Positions 26,351 to 36,901 of a stretch of 64,000 bases of DNA are shown one piece after another. Both the position numbers and the translations under genes were made by a program. Each line of letters begins with the position of its first letter. Within the stretch, counting starts at the first letter, position 1. The notes below the pieces were generated by a model that searched no databases, was not told where the DNA came from, and saw only the letters and a list, made by a program, of their open reading frames with translations. Source of the DNA: Opisthocomus hoazin (lineage: Eukaryota > Chordata > Aves > Opisthocomiformes > Opisthocomidae); assembly GCF_030867145.1 (NCBI RefSeq), contig NC_134414.1, positions 69,012,814-69,076,813 of the forward strand, read 5' to 3'.

Positions 26351-26646
26351 CTGGTGGACGACAGGTTAACCATGAGCCAGCAGTGTGCCCTGGCTGCCAA
26401 GAAGGCCAATGGCATTCTGGGGTGCATTAGGAGGAGTGTGGCCAGCAGGTCGAGGGAGGTTCTCCTTCCCCTCTACACTGCCCTAGTGAGGCCTCATCTG
26501 GAGTACTCTGTCCAGTTCTGGGCTCCCCACTTCAAGAAGGATGAAGAGCTACTGGAGAGAGTCCAGCGGAGGGCTACGAGGATGGTGAGGGGACTGGACC
26601 ATCTCCCCTTCGAGGAGAGGTTGAGGGAGCTGGGCTTGTTCAGCTT
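26351..26646 (+). mobile_element. Inverted CR1 ORF2 segment (5' part of the same copy)
   Basis: This segment encodes about 98 in-frame residues of the CR1 ORF2 region downstream of the reverse-transcriptase catalytic core. Recognisable words are [38 protein letters not shown] and [11 protein letters not shown], ending near [10 protein letters not shown]. It corresponds to 35351-35640 of the minus-strand CR1 at 35 kb and lies in the opposite orientation to the adjoining 3' end (26256-26348). The open frame is a remnant: no start, no catalytic domain, and it cannot make a working protein. Confidence 0.9.
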
Positions 26647-27919
26647 CTGAGATCACAAATGATTTTATTTTGACATTAGAACAGGATACAAAATGTTTGG
26701 AAAGACTATGTGCAGGATGCATGGAATGTCAATATAGTTGTGAGTTTTTTTTGAAGCAGTTAAATATGTCTAAGATAAGCGGGCTATAAAGGAATTGTAG
26801 CTGTTGCTGTTTGTATTGTGGTAGTTTACTGTGGATCAATTCTCAATTGAGATGCCTTTGTGTCGGGTGCTGTTTTATTAGGTGTAATAAAACAAAAGCG
26901 TCTCTCCAACTGCATTTATCTTAGAGTCCAAGAAATACCATGTAGGAGGAGGGAAGACCAAATAGTGTTGATAGTTTTATGTTTTTATGGTATCAGCAGC
27001 TAAATCCCATCAGGAAAGCTTGATCTGAGCAAGTGCACAGGGTCCCTATGTAATCAAAAGAGAGAGAGGAGTGACCTTCTGGTGGCAGATATCTGAACCT
27101 GCGGCCATGAGCCCCTTCACTATGCCTATCTGCTCTGGGATCAAAGTGGATAGGCGTAGGAGTCCATCCTGCACCTGCACAAGTCAGATGAAGGCTCCTT
27201 CCTGAAGAGAGTCCTGTGGGTGCTTAACATATCCCTGGCAGTGTCCTGGATGTCAGCTAGAAAGGGGAAGTTTGAGCAGTTCGTCAGATCTAGCTTGTAG
27301 ATAAATGTGCAGTGTGTCCTAATTAGGAGTTTTATTTAAAGAATATTAGTGATTTAACACCCTGATCTAATTAGTTGCAAGCTTCTTGCTAATTTTGTAA
27401 TTAGCACTGGAGCAAGACTATTTAGGGGAAATACACGCTTAAAGAAACCAGAACCACTAACTTCCAGTGCTTATGGAGAGCTTTATTTGTGTGACAATGT
27501 TCTGTAGAAAATGTCTAGAAGGAAATACTACTATTTGTTCTATTTTTACATGATGGCAAAGATAGATATGGGCCAAGTGTTTACAAAAACCTATTATAGT
27601 CAGTTGTCACAACGCAAATGAACTCTGGCTTTAGAACACGCATCTGTAGGATCAGATTCTGCTCAGATATTACCTAGTGGAGAAGGCATGCTTGAATCGC
27701 CTTGCACCACAGTTATCTTTGGCCTTCAAAGGGTGAGCAGGAGAATTCAGGGTGTAGCCAGCGTGTACTGGCTGCGTGCTCTTGCAGTTTATAGCAGCCA
27801 AGGCAGCTTTGTATAAGTGTAGATGGTAAGGTGCAACTTGGAACAGCCATAAGCCCGCTCTGAAACATGGCATGGCCTTACATGGATAAGGTTGTCCTTG
27901 CAGCTTTCTTCCAGGTAAT
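26647..27919. other. Non-coding DNA between CR1 copies
   Basis: No exon or RNA gene is supported. A slightly GC-richer patch around 27080-27270 has no recognisable identity. Confidence 0.5.
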
Positions 27920-28187
27920 CAAGGAGTAATGGTTTTAAACTAAGGGAAGGTAGATTTAGACTGGATGTAAGGAAGAATTTTTTTACAATGAGGGTGGTGA
28001 AACACTGGCACAGGCTGCCCAGAGAGGTAGTGGTGGCCCCATCCCTGGAAACATTGAAGGCCAGGTTGGATGGGGCTCTGAGCAGCCTGGTCTGGTTGAA
28101 GATGTCCCTGCTCACTGCAGGGGGGTTGGGCTAGATGACCTCTACAGGTCCCTTCCAAACCAAAGCATTCTGTCATTCTGTCATTCT
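27920..28187 (+). mobile_element. CR1 LINE 3' end, 5'-truncated
   Basis: Plus-orientation CR1 terminus of about 270 bases. It includes the conserved GGTTTTAAACTAAGGGAAGG stretch, the region encoding the end of ORF2 (CACTGGCACAGGCTGCCCAG, GAAGGCCAGGTTGGATGGGG), the hairpin-forming GGGTTGGGCTAGATGACC, and three ATTCTGTC-like 8-bp units at the very end. It is severely truncated at the 5' end, as most CR1 copies are. It belongs to a different subfamily from the copies at 26.3 and 35 kb. Confidence 0.92.
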
Positions 28188-31100
28188 AATCTATGTAGTG
28201 TGTTTCAGTTGGACAGAGAACTTAGTAGAGAATATTCTGGCCCATCAAACAAGTGGTCATAGAAGTTTTTTTCTCAGAGAAGGTCTCTCAAATGTTCTCT
28301 TAATTTTGATAAGCAGGCTTCCTCTTTCCAGAGACCGGTAAATTTGGCTAACTCTTAGTTCTGGAAGGCAGTTCATGCTTTGCAGACTTAAAAGCTAATA
28401 ATTTGCTCTCTTTGTACGCTAGATTTTTAATGTTTTTGAAGATGGGGAGTTTTGTAGCCACTCTGGAGTAATGTAATATAAATAAGGTCTGTAGAGAGAG
28501 ATCTGTTTATTAGTTGAATAGATGTAGCTGGAAAAGAAACAAACAAGCTCTCAGGCTCGGAATACCGTATCCCCTTATTGGACTGATGAAGCAATTAAGC
28601 CTAAAAGCTTGTCACTTGTTTTTATTGCACAACAGTTGTAGTAGGCTTTTAAACTAATCTTTTGCTTGCTTGTCTTGGTAAAAGAAAATGGTTCACTTTT
28701 CTCCAGAGCTGCTGTATGCTTGGAGGACGCTGAGCGCGGAGATGTGTGTTTGATGCAAAAACAGTCGGAGTCGCTTCAGCGTGTGAGATCGTGCCCTGGG
28801 CTCGCGATTCCTCAGTCCTGTCACATCTCTTCCTTTCCCAGCAGGACATGCTCGTCTACGTCCCAGTGTGCCAGCACAGCCGTAGAAAGGAAAGGGTACA
28901 AAAACACTGCAAGCTGCTCCGCTCTGCCCCCGCTTGCTACCGCAGATTCGGGTTTTGATGTCAAGTGGCCCGGTGCTGCCTTGACCTCGTTCACTGTTTC
29001 TCGCTTAACATGTTCTAGTGTCAAGCAGTTTGGCTCTCGCTTTAGTCTCAGGTTCAAGTCTCCTGATTGTTCACACTGCGTATATGCTAATTAATTCAGT
29101 ATGCCTACCAGAGGTGGAGAAGTAGTTCCTGCTGAAGAGGGGCAGCGGGGAAAAAAAAGGCATTGTCGGCTGGCTGATCTGCTTCTGGACAAACGGTATG
29201 GGTACAGACCCTGCCAAGTTTGACTTCCTCTGCCTGGGACATTTCTCTAACACTCTCCCAGGAGGTCTTCTGCTCTTAATTGCTCCGCCAATGCCTGTGG
29301 AAGAAAGAGCTTGGAAGCACTTCCGAGTGTCGGATCTAGCTGGGTTTTAATGTGAGCACTGCCAGAGAAGAGACCCTAGCCCCGATGGTGGCTGTAGCTT
29401 GTTATGCAGCAGGGTGAGTGGATGGTGACAGCATCAGTAGTTCTGCTCCAATTGTGTATCAAGTTAATCATCTTTTCTGTGCTTACAGACACATTCTTTC
29501 TCCTCCTGTGAAAGGAAATGTGGCCACAAACAGTGCACGGGAGCTGCAGGGTACTCCAATAGACACCCAGTGTCTTGAGACCAAAACCATTTGTCAGGGT
29601 GGGGAATCCTATCTCAGTGAGTAAAGGCTGAGGAAGCCAAGCTGGTTCGTCATAGCTTTCACCCACAGAGACTTTGTAGCTTCACAATCTGAGCAATTTT
29701 TATTTGTATGTTTTGTCTGTTGTTGTAACTACTAGCCAGGCTTTTCTGAATTTATGCTTGTGTTAACGCTTCTTTGTTGCATCTGTTTCCTTCCAGAATG
29801 CTGAGGGTTCTTTTTGTTTCCTCCAAAAAAAAGTGAAATTTTATTCCTTGGTATGGGACTGGTAGCATTTGCATTGGTGGTTGTTTTCCCCCTCCCTCCA
29901 CTCCCTGTCATATTCCCTCAACTTGTATTTGAACAGAGGGTGTTTGGGGATGACGTTACATTTCCCTTAAAATGCTTTAATAAAAGGTGCTGGGTTGGGG
30001 TAACTGTGCAGTTGTTGCCGGAGGAGGAATCCTGGGTGTGCAAAGGGAGAGCCCAGAGCAGCTGCGTGGCATCGCGCTGGCTGCGGCGGCTGCTGAAGCA
30101 GCCTGTGGGCTGCAGTCATGCCTGCGTTTCTCTGCCTGATGGAAGTCCTTGTGCTCCAGTAGACCTGAATACCTGATCAATAATTAAACTAGTTACCAAC
30201 AGTGCAAAAAGGCAGAGTGAGGTGGTTTTACTATGTTCTTTATATAGTTTTCCAAGAATGGAGAATACCATTTTCGAACTTTCCCCTCATTATTAGTTTC
30301 AAATATAGCTACTGCAAGTCGAGTCTGCTAGAAAGAGCAGTCAAATGTCCTCATTATTTGATGAGGTCATTGAAACTCATTTCAAAGCCTTTGGGCTTTG
30401 GTGCCCTAGGTCCCATACAGACATATAATAGATGACAGTCTGTGCTCCCAAAAAACTTTGCCAGATGAGAGAAGAGCAAGGGGAAACTAGGTACTGTCCA
30501 TGGGGACAAATGAGATAGCAAATATAGTTCAAGTCAGAGGAGTTCCATTAGGCAAGAACACATTCCATTTCTGTTTTTCTGCTGTATATAGTAAGCCATC
30601 GTTAGGCTAGCTAGATCTTAATATTTCAAAGACCAAAATTTAAATGAAATACATAGGATTTCTAAAAAGTCAGTTCAGTGCCAGTGAGCAGGATGGAATT
30701 TCTCAGCCATCCAAGAGCAAGAGCCACAGAACATACTGCACCCTAGGAGCGGAGGAGAGAAAGGTAACGTTGGCCTTCTTTTAAGGGACAAAGCCAGTTG
30801 TTCTGTTCAGGTTGTCTGCAGATCTGTCAAGTCATGCCACTGAGCATGGGCATTCATGAAATAACTTTCATGAAATGTTGTGACCCACATGGCAGGTAAA
30901 TTTGGCCTCCTTGGTTTGTGATGCACAATGGGGGTGATGAGCCACAGCAGCGTGCTGTAGCTGTTTGCACCAGTTTGTCCGCTCTAGAAATCAAAGCAGT
31001 ATGCACGCAGCTGAAGACAAGCACCATGAGCCCCTGTGTCACCTACCATTGACTACTGATTCAGCACAGCGGCCTCTTCTGCACCAGGGAGGAGAATATT

Positions 31101-31745
31101 TGAGAGGCCAGCGTGAGGTGGTGGGGCACTGCGACGTTGGTAGGCTGGCTGTGCACATTCCGAAAGGCTTATTTGTGCCGGTTAGTGGGCTGGCATGTTG
31201 GAATGGCGAAGGGTGGGCCCGGGTGTCTTCCTATATCCATGCTCAAATGTTAGCTGATCTTCTCATGAAGGGAGGACAGCAATGTTGTGGCTGCTGTTGC
31301 AGCATATTTGCTGAACTTGCAGTTAGGGAGTTTTTTGGTCCTGCCTGTGGGCTGGGTGCACATATGTGAATTCTTTCTTGGTTCTAACACACGCAGTTCT
31401 CACATAGAGCCCGCCGCTTGGGAGAGACAAGACTAGTTCAAAAAAATACAGTATTAGATATAAAATGTGAGGTTGGACCCAAAGCCCTGTGTTGATGGGG
31501 ATAGAAAACCTTTGTGTCGTTGTGTTGCTTTCTACCTCTTCCTTGTAATGTTTAAACATTTTCAGCTTTATTCATTGTTGGTAAGACATTGACAATTCAT
31601 GGATATCACTCCTTAAGAGTAAATGAGTGATGACTATTATTTGATCTCTTATCTATGACGTCTACTTTCACAAAAACTTAACAGCCAGAGTAGAGAGATC
31701 AGGGAATTTTAACAGCGAGCAGACCAAGCATGGACATGGATTAGC
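28188..31745. other. Probable intron, no supported gene
   Basis: No exon could be established. A moderately GC-rich patch at about 28720-29000 has a 142-codon frame that begins at TTG and resembles nothing known. A good acceptor at 29796 precedes 54 open bases, but the donor is weak (TTG followed by GTATGG). The stretch 30960-31370 is open for about 134 codons and is more GC-rich than its neighbours, without recognised identity. Confidence 0.45.
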
Positions 31746-31826
31746 AGGCATGGTGGTGCTGGGTTGATGATTGGACTTGATGATCTTAGAAGTGTTTTCC
31801 AACCTTAATGGTTCTACAATTCTAAT
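31746..31826 (+). mobile_element. Short CR1 3' tail fragment
   Basis: The words GGTGGTGCTGGGTTGATG, GGACTTGATGATCTTAGAAG and TTTTCCAACCTTAATGG, followed by TTCTACAATTCTA, match the CR1 3' untranslated region and its 8-bp terminal units in plus orientation. Only about 80 bases are recognisable, and divergence is moderate. Confidence 0.8.
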
Positions 31827-34168
31827 ACAGAACGCCCTTTTTCTTGGGTGTTTAAGCATGGGATGTGGGTGGGAATTCTGCTAACCCGGGAACCAGTGAG
31901 ACTGAATAACTTGCAATACTTTATGTATAAGTATAATAATATAATAGACTACGAATTGCTCTCAAAACCCTTCATTTATTCTTGCTAGTTTAAAAAAAGC
32001 TGCAGGTTTGGGGATCATGTCATATTGACACTTGTTAAATTTCAGCCAGCGTCTGACAGCTGAAAACTGCAAGTGCCCTGTTGAACTCCCAGCTGGTGCT
32101 GCCACTGGCTACTGATGACCTTTCTTCTCTTCCACAGACTTAATGGTTCAGGAGTGAAATAATAAGACATATTAAAGGAAAACAGAAAGAAAACCAATCA
32201 CAGCCCATGCCGCCAGTCCTTCATTTTGCGACTCCACTGGCTGTTTTTGTGAAAATGCAGGCAGGGACCAATAGTGTTTGTTCTGTTTCAAACCACATTT
32301 AAATTTCTTTTCAGAACAATTCTTTTGTACTATCATGACTACTGAAAATAAAGACATGAATGAAGGTTAAACTCCCTATCAATATCTGAAAAATATAGAA
32401 TTGTAACTGAGATAAATGGCTAAACTTATTCCACATTAAATGTTCTTTCTAGTATAATTTTTACTGTTATCCCAGTAATTAGCCTGGAATCAAAGATTTC
32501 CTTAGATGAGTATGTTGTGACCTGTCTTTCTCCTCCCACCAACCCCTTAAAGCGGCGTGGCTTCTTCCTGCGGGGACTTGATGACAAATCATCTACAGTC
32601 AGTTCGTTGCAATGTCCTAAACAGTGCTGAGCAGAGTATAGCTGTTCTCATTAGCTGCCTTATTGCCTAAGTGTCAGCACAAAACTCCTGAGAGCCTTTT
32701 TGTAACATGAGTATGTCTTGATTTGTTTGATACACATTTTTATCCAATCACAGAGATGGCATTTAACTGTGCTCTGGCTTTTGAATCCTTTGTGAATTAG
32801 TCTTAAGTGACAAATATCAATGAAAATGTCTAAAGACTTAATGTGATTGATGGACACGGTTCTGTTTACAGACTGACTAGGTTTTAAAAGAGTTCAAGGT
32901 TTGCTTAAACAGCAGGCTACAGGTTTATGTACTTGTAAGGAAAGAATTTCTGGTAGCTGTTCACTGTTCTGTATCAGCACGTGCCTTGTGAAGTTTTTTT
33001 TTTTTTTCCTTCGTTTATGGAGTTAATGCTACTGTCATAGCAGTGCAGAGCGGCTTACATGATGTAAGATTAATATTGTAGCATTCTCTGATGCTGCTTT
33101 GATAGGTGATTTCTTCTGGATTTTGTTTCAAAAGGGTTCTCATGCTGACAGCTGATACTGAGATCTTACTTGTTTGGATGGGTCGTGCTGGAGGATGCTG
33201 GAAACAGCTTTGGTTGTTTTTTATATTTTTTTGTTTTTTGTAATAACGGGCATTGAAATTTGCCAGATATTTCTTATGATTCTTATCAGGAATTAAGCAC
33301 ACGAATTTCCTTGGACTAGGCATTGGGGAAAAAGGAACGTAATCCGAGGAATGAGAATCCCTTAAAAGGACCAACAGTATTTGTTCAAAGTACTACTTTC
33401 TTTATCTATTTATTGTTCCTACAAAGGGGAGCTAGATTCTGTTGCTGTAACTTAGTTGTAAGGGGTTAACAAAATCAATTTAAGGGGTGAAAAACTAGAT
33501 TAATATCCTGAGGTTATCTAAGGAATTGTTTGACTGTGTAATAGTCGAGGATTGCTTTAAATATTTTATCAAGGTAGCACTGGTAGTTTGTGAATTGTGA
33601 ATGTCCTGGGAAGGCGAGAGGACTGGGTATTGATACGTTTGCTGAACCATGCTTAGTTAATGCATCAATGCTGCATCAGAGTCAAAGATGCATTCAGTCT
33701 ATATTTTCCAAAGGTATTTATAATATCAGTATGACTAACGTACTCTGGGATGCGGTTTGCCATATTCTCTAAATTATACGTTATGGCATGAGACAAGACC
33801 AAGTGAAAAACCTGTGCATGTGGCTTTTTTTCCTTTTGTTTAAATCGCAACATAGACTAACAGCACCTTGAACCTTTGTGCTCCAGAAAATGAGAGCATA
33901 AGCAGTCTATACCTGTGACATGACAAATGGGGCCACCATTTCAATCTTCCATAGCATGCTAATAACAGCACAGTCAATGCCGGAGCGCTCATGCACCATC
34001 ACACAGGTTAAAGTATTTAGGGGTGCTAGGTACGGCCTCCACCAGTGCTGCCCCAGCCTCCTTCCAGTTCGTAACTGTGACAACGTGGTTGTCTGTTTAT
34101 CATCCTCAAACACTGAGAGGCCATAAAAGCCTGAGTATAACTCTCAAATGTAGCAATATATTTTTTTT

Positions 34169-34230
34169 ATGTGTGTGTCTGTGTGTATAAACATGTGTGT
34201 GTTTGCATACATATGTATGCGTGTATGTAG
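34169..34230. repeat. Interrupted TG-rich microsatellite
   Basis: Alternating purine-pyrimidine steps, mostly GTGTGT blocks broken by TATAAACA and GCATACATATG. An 8-base T run lies directly before it. Z-DNA potential is modest because of the interruptions. Confidence 0.75.
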
Positions 34231-34309
34231 GTTTTTGATTAATATTTTCCAAGAAGCTGGAAGTCATCCTGTAATACAAATAAGAAATTTTCTTCCTAAT
34301 ATTTAAGGA

Positions 34310-34341
34310 TAAATATTAAAATATTAATATTTTAATATTTA
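34310..34341. other. Perfect 32-bp AT palindrome
   Basis: The segment from 34310 to 34341 reads the same on both strands with no spacer. The left half is TAAATATTAAAATATT and the right half is AATATTTTAATATTTA. It contains no G or C. Such perfect AT palindromes can extrude as cruciforms and are often unstable. No gene or replication function can be assigned. Confidence 0.9.
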
Positions 34342-34516
34342 AACCTTAGCAAGAGCATCTTCTGCAGTTGAACTGTGTAAAGTCTGCACTTTTCTGGAAA
34401 ATTCAGATCCTTTAGGAAAAGGTACTTCTTAATGCAGTCCAGAAGGTAGTGACTACCTTGCGTCATGTTACTAGCTTGTATCCAGAGCTGCAGCATTCAT
34501 TTAGACATGCTGCTTT

Positions 34517-34534
34517 AAAAAAAAAAAAAAAAAA
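34517..34534. repeat. A18 homopolymer
   Basis: Eighteen consecutive A residues on the plus strand. No retroelement body was recognised next to it, so it is treated as a simple repeat and not as a poly(A) tail. Confidence 0.85.
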
Positions 34535-34986
34535 TACTGTGCATGGACTTTAGCGATTTGTCATTTCTTTTCATGCTTATTAACTCATTAAGTAGCATTT
34601 AATGAGGATAACCACAAAGTAATTAATTTATACAGTGTGTTTATTGCTTCCCTAATGAATTTATGTATTAAATTTAGAGTTCCTCAATGAATATGTTAAT
34701 CTGTTTTCATACTTCGTATACATTTTGTTCTCTAAATAAATGAAAGTGTTTCTTTGAGGTCTTTATTCCAGTCTATGGATTGTCTGTAAGAATACCACCT
34801 GGTCTGAGCATGGTGTAGAGTTAAGTTTTCTTTGAATGAGCCCTTCCAGCATCAAAGTTTGTGAAGCTCTTTGTCGTTTTTGAAGTGTTTTGGAGTGTGT
34901 TGCACCAGGGGAAAGCTGTCCTCAGTTACACTGGGAACTTTGTGTATTGTTTTTCCTAGTAAATGGTAGCTATTTGGCATTAACTT

Positions 34987-36066
34987 CACAGAATCACAGA
35001 ATGGTAGGGGTTGGAAGGAACCTCTGTGGGTCATCTAGTCCAACCCTCCTGCCGAAGCAGGGTCACGTACAGCAGGCTGCAGAGGACCTTGTCCACGCAG
35101 GTCGTGAATATCTCCAGAGAAGGAGACTCCACAGCCCCTCTGGGCAGCCTGTTCCAGTGCTCCGTCACCCTCGCAGTGAAGTCAGACGGAACTTCCTATT
35201 CTTCAGTTTGTGCCCATTGCCCCTTGTCCTGTCACTGGGCACCACTGAAAAGAGCTTGGCCCCATCCTCCTGACACCCGCCCTTGAAATATTTGGAAGCA
35301 TATATTAGGTCCCCTCTCAGCCTTCTCTTCTTCAGGCTGAACAAGCCCAGCTACTTCAGCCTTTCCTTGTAGTAGAGATGTTCCAGTCCCCTCACCATCC
35401 TCGTAGCCCTCCGCTGGACTCTGTCCAGCAGCTCCTCATCTTTCTTGAAGTGGGGAGCCCAGAACTGGACAGAGTACTCCAGATGAGGCCTCACCAGGGC
35501 AGCGTAGAGGGGAAGGAGAACCTCCCTCGACCTGCTGGCCACACTCTTCTTGATGCACCCCAGAATGCCATTGGCCTTCTTGGGAGCCAGGGCACACTGC
35601 TGGCTCATGGTTAACCTGTCGTCCACCAGGACACCCAGGTCCCTCTCCGCAGAGCTGCTCTCCAGCAGGTCCACCCCAAGCCTGTACTGATGCATGAGGT
35701 TGTTCCTCCCCAGGTGCAGGACCCTGCATTTGCCCTTGTTGAACCTCATCAGGTTCTTCTCTGCCCAACTTTCCAGCCTGTCCAGGTCATGCTGAATGGC
35801 AGCACAGCCTTCCGGTGTGTCTACCACACCTCCCAGTTTGGTGTCATCAGCAAACTTGCTGAGGGTACATTCTAACTCTTCCTCCAGGTCGTTGATGAGG
35901 AAGTTAAACAAGAGTGGGCCCAGTACTGACCCCTGGGGGACACCGCTAGTTACCAGCCTCCAACTAGACTCAGCGCCGCTGATGACAACCCTCTGAGTTC
36001 TGCCATTCAGCCAGTTCTCAATCCACCTCACTGACCACTCATCTAGCCTGCACTTCCTGAGCTTAA
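34987..36066 (-). mobile_element. 5'-truncated CR1 LINE, about 1.1 kb
   Basis: Minus-strand CR1 with its 3' end at 34987 (CACAGAATCACAGAATGG on the plus strand) and its 5' truncation point near 36066. Read on the minus strand it runs from the middle of the ORF2 reverse transcriptase through the FADD active-site box to the 3' untranslated region. It is the longest CR1 in the window and belongs to the same subfamily as the inverted copy at 26.3 kb. The solo LTR begins about 80 bases beyond its 5' end. Confidence 0.93.
35351..36066 (-). pseudogene. CR1 ORF2 reverse-transcriptase fragment, defective
   Basis: About 238 codons of CR1 ORF2 remain open. In full-length elements ORF2 encodes an apurinic-type endonuclease and a reverse transcriptase that copies CR1 RNA at the target site. 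Visible here are [27 protein letters not shown], the catalytic FADD box at 35843-35854 followed by TKLGG, and the downstream SREVLLPLY and [11 protein letters not shown] blocks. The endonuclease and the start of the reverse transcriptase are absent through 5' truncation. The frame ends at a premature TAG at 35351-35353, where related copies read a glutamate in the RELGLFS block. The open frame continues upstream to 36568 on the minus strand, but that extension reads antisense through unrelated LTR sequence and is meaningless. Confidence 0.9.
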
Positions 36067-36144
36067 GTTCTTGCTTTAGGAGACTGAGGAATTGAATGCT
36101 GTGATGTGATATATGGAAACAATCTGTTTCCAGTGAATAATTGT

Positions 36145-36901
36145 ATTGGGTGTAGGTATCTAGGTTTTGGTAGTGATGGGACTGCCGTGGACAAGCTAGT
36201 GGTGCCTCTGTGAAAATGGATCTAAGAAAGGCCAATACACCACACAATGGAGAGGGGGGAAGTGTGAAAAACACCGAGGTTGGAGAAGGAGGAAGGGAAG
36301 GAGGTGAGCAGCACTGGAGGTAAGATTTCCTTGCATCTTGTGGGAGAGATGTTAGTGGAGCAGGTATGGAGAACCTTGCTAGAACAGATACCAACGCTGC
36401 AGCTGTGGAGGACCCCACGCTGGAAAAGGGGGATACAGCCTGGAGGAACTGCAGCCAGGAGAGGACCCATGCAGGAGCAGGTTTATGCTGAAGGACTTTA
36501 GCCCGTGAGAAGCAGCCATCCTGGAGTGGGGAAGGAGCGACACAAAGGAACTGCTGTGGACTGACCACAGCCTCCCATTCCCCATCTCCCTGCAGGGTGG
36601 GGGAAGGAGGCAGATGAGTCCTAAGAAGGAATGAAATTGAGCCTGGGAAGAAGGTGGGAGGGAAGGTGTCTTAGTGTTGACTTTGTTTCTCACCTTTCTA
36701 CTCTAATAGACAAAAAATTAAATTAGTTTTCCCCAAGTCAGGTCTGTTTTACCCATGTCAGTGTTTGGGAAGTGATCCCCCTGTCCTTATTGGGATCTGT
36801 GACTTTTTCCATTTTGTTTTCTCCACCTGCTGTGTTGGGGAGGGAGGATTAAAGAGCGGTTGGGTGGGTGTTTGGCAGCTGGCCGATGTCGACCTGCAAC
36901 T
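36145..36901 (+). mobile_element. Solo LTR of an avian endogenous retrovirus, degraded
   Basis: Plus-orientation LTR recognised from its order of words. The 5' part has GGTTTTGGTAG and CCTCTGTGAAAATGG. The middle is built of near-repeats of the GGAGGACCCCACGCTGGA kind, spaced tens of bases apart. Then come CTGACCACAGCCTCCCATTC, GAGCCTGGGAAGAAGG, AATTAGTTTTCCCCAAGTCA, GTGATCCCCCTGTCCTTAT and a terminal GCAGCTGGCC-like stretch. This matches an LTR family common in bird genomes. The AATAAA expected before AATTAGTTTTCCCC reads AAAAAATTA here. No internal gag, pol or env sequence is present, and the ends are approximate. I could not identify a target-site duplication. Confidence 0.8.

Larger units (their letters stand above)
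31827..34986. other. Non-coding DNA with simple repeats
   Basis: No gene is seen. An acceptor-like polypyrimidine-AG near 32137 is not followed by a usable exon. The stretch holds a T14 run (32994-33007), a TG-rich repeat, the AT palindrome at 34310-34341 and an A18 run. Confidence 0.5.

Noticed and set aside
29797..29850. 54 open bases after a good acceptor (TTTCCTTCCAG)
   Set aside because: The donor is poor (TTG followed by GTATGG), the translation is dominated by a poly-A-derived lysine run, and no family is recognised.
36067..36568. N-terminal extension of the minus-strand CR1 open frame
   Set aside because: This part reads antisense through spacer and the plus-strand LTR. It shares nothing with CR1 ORF2, so it is not part of a protein.
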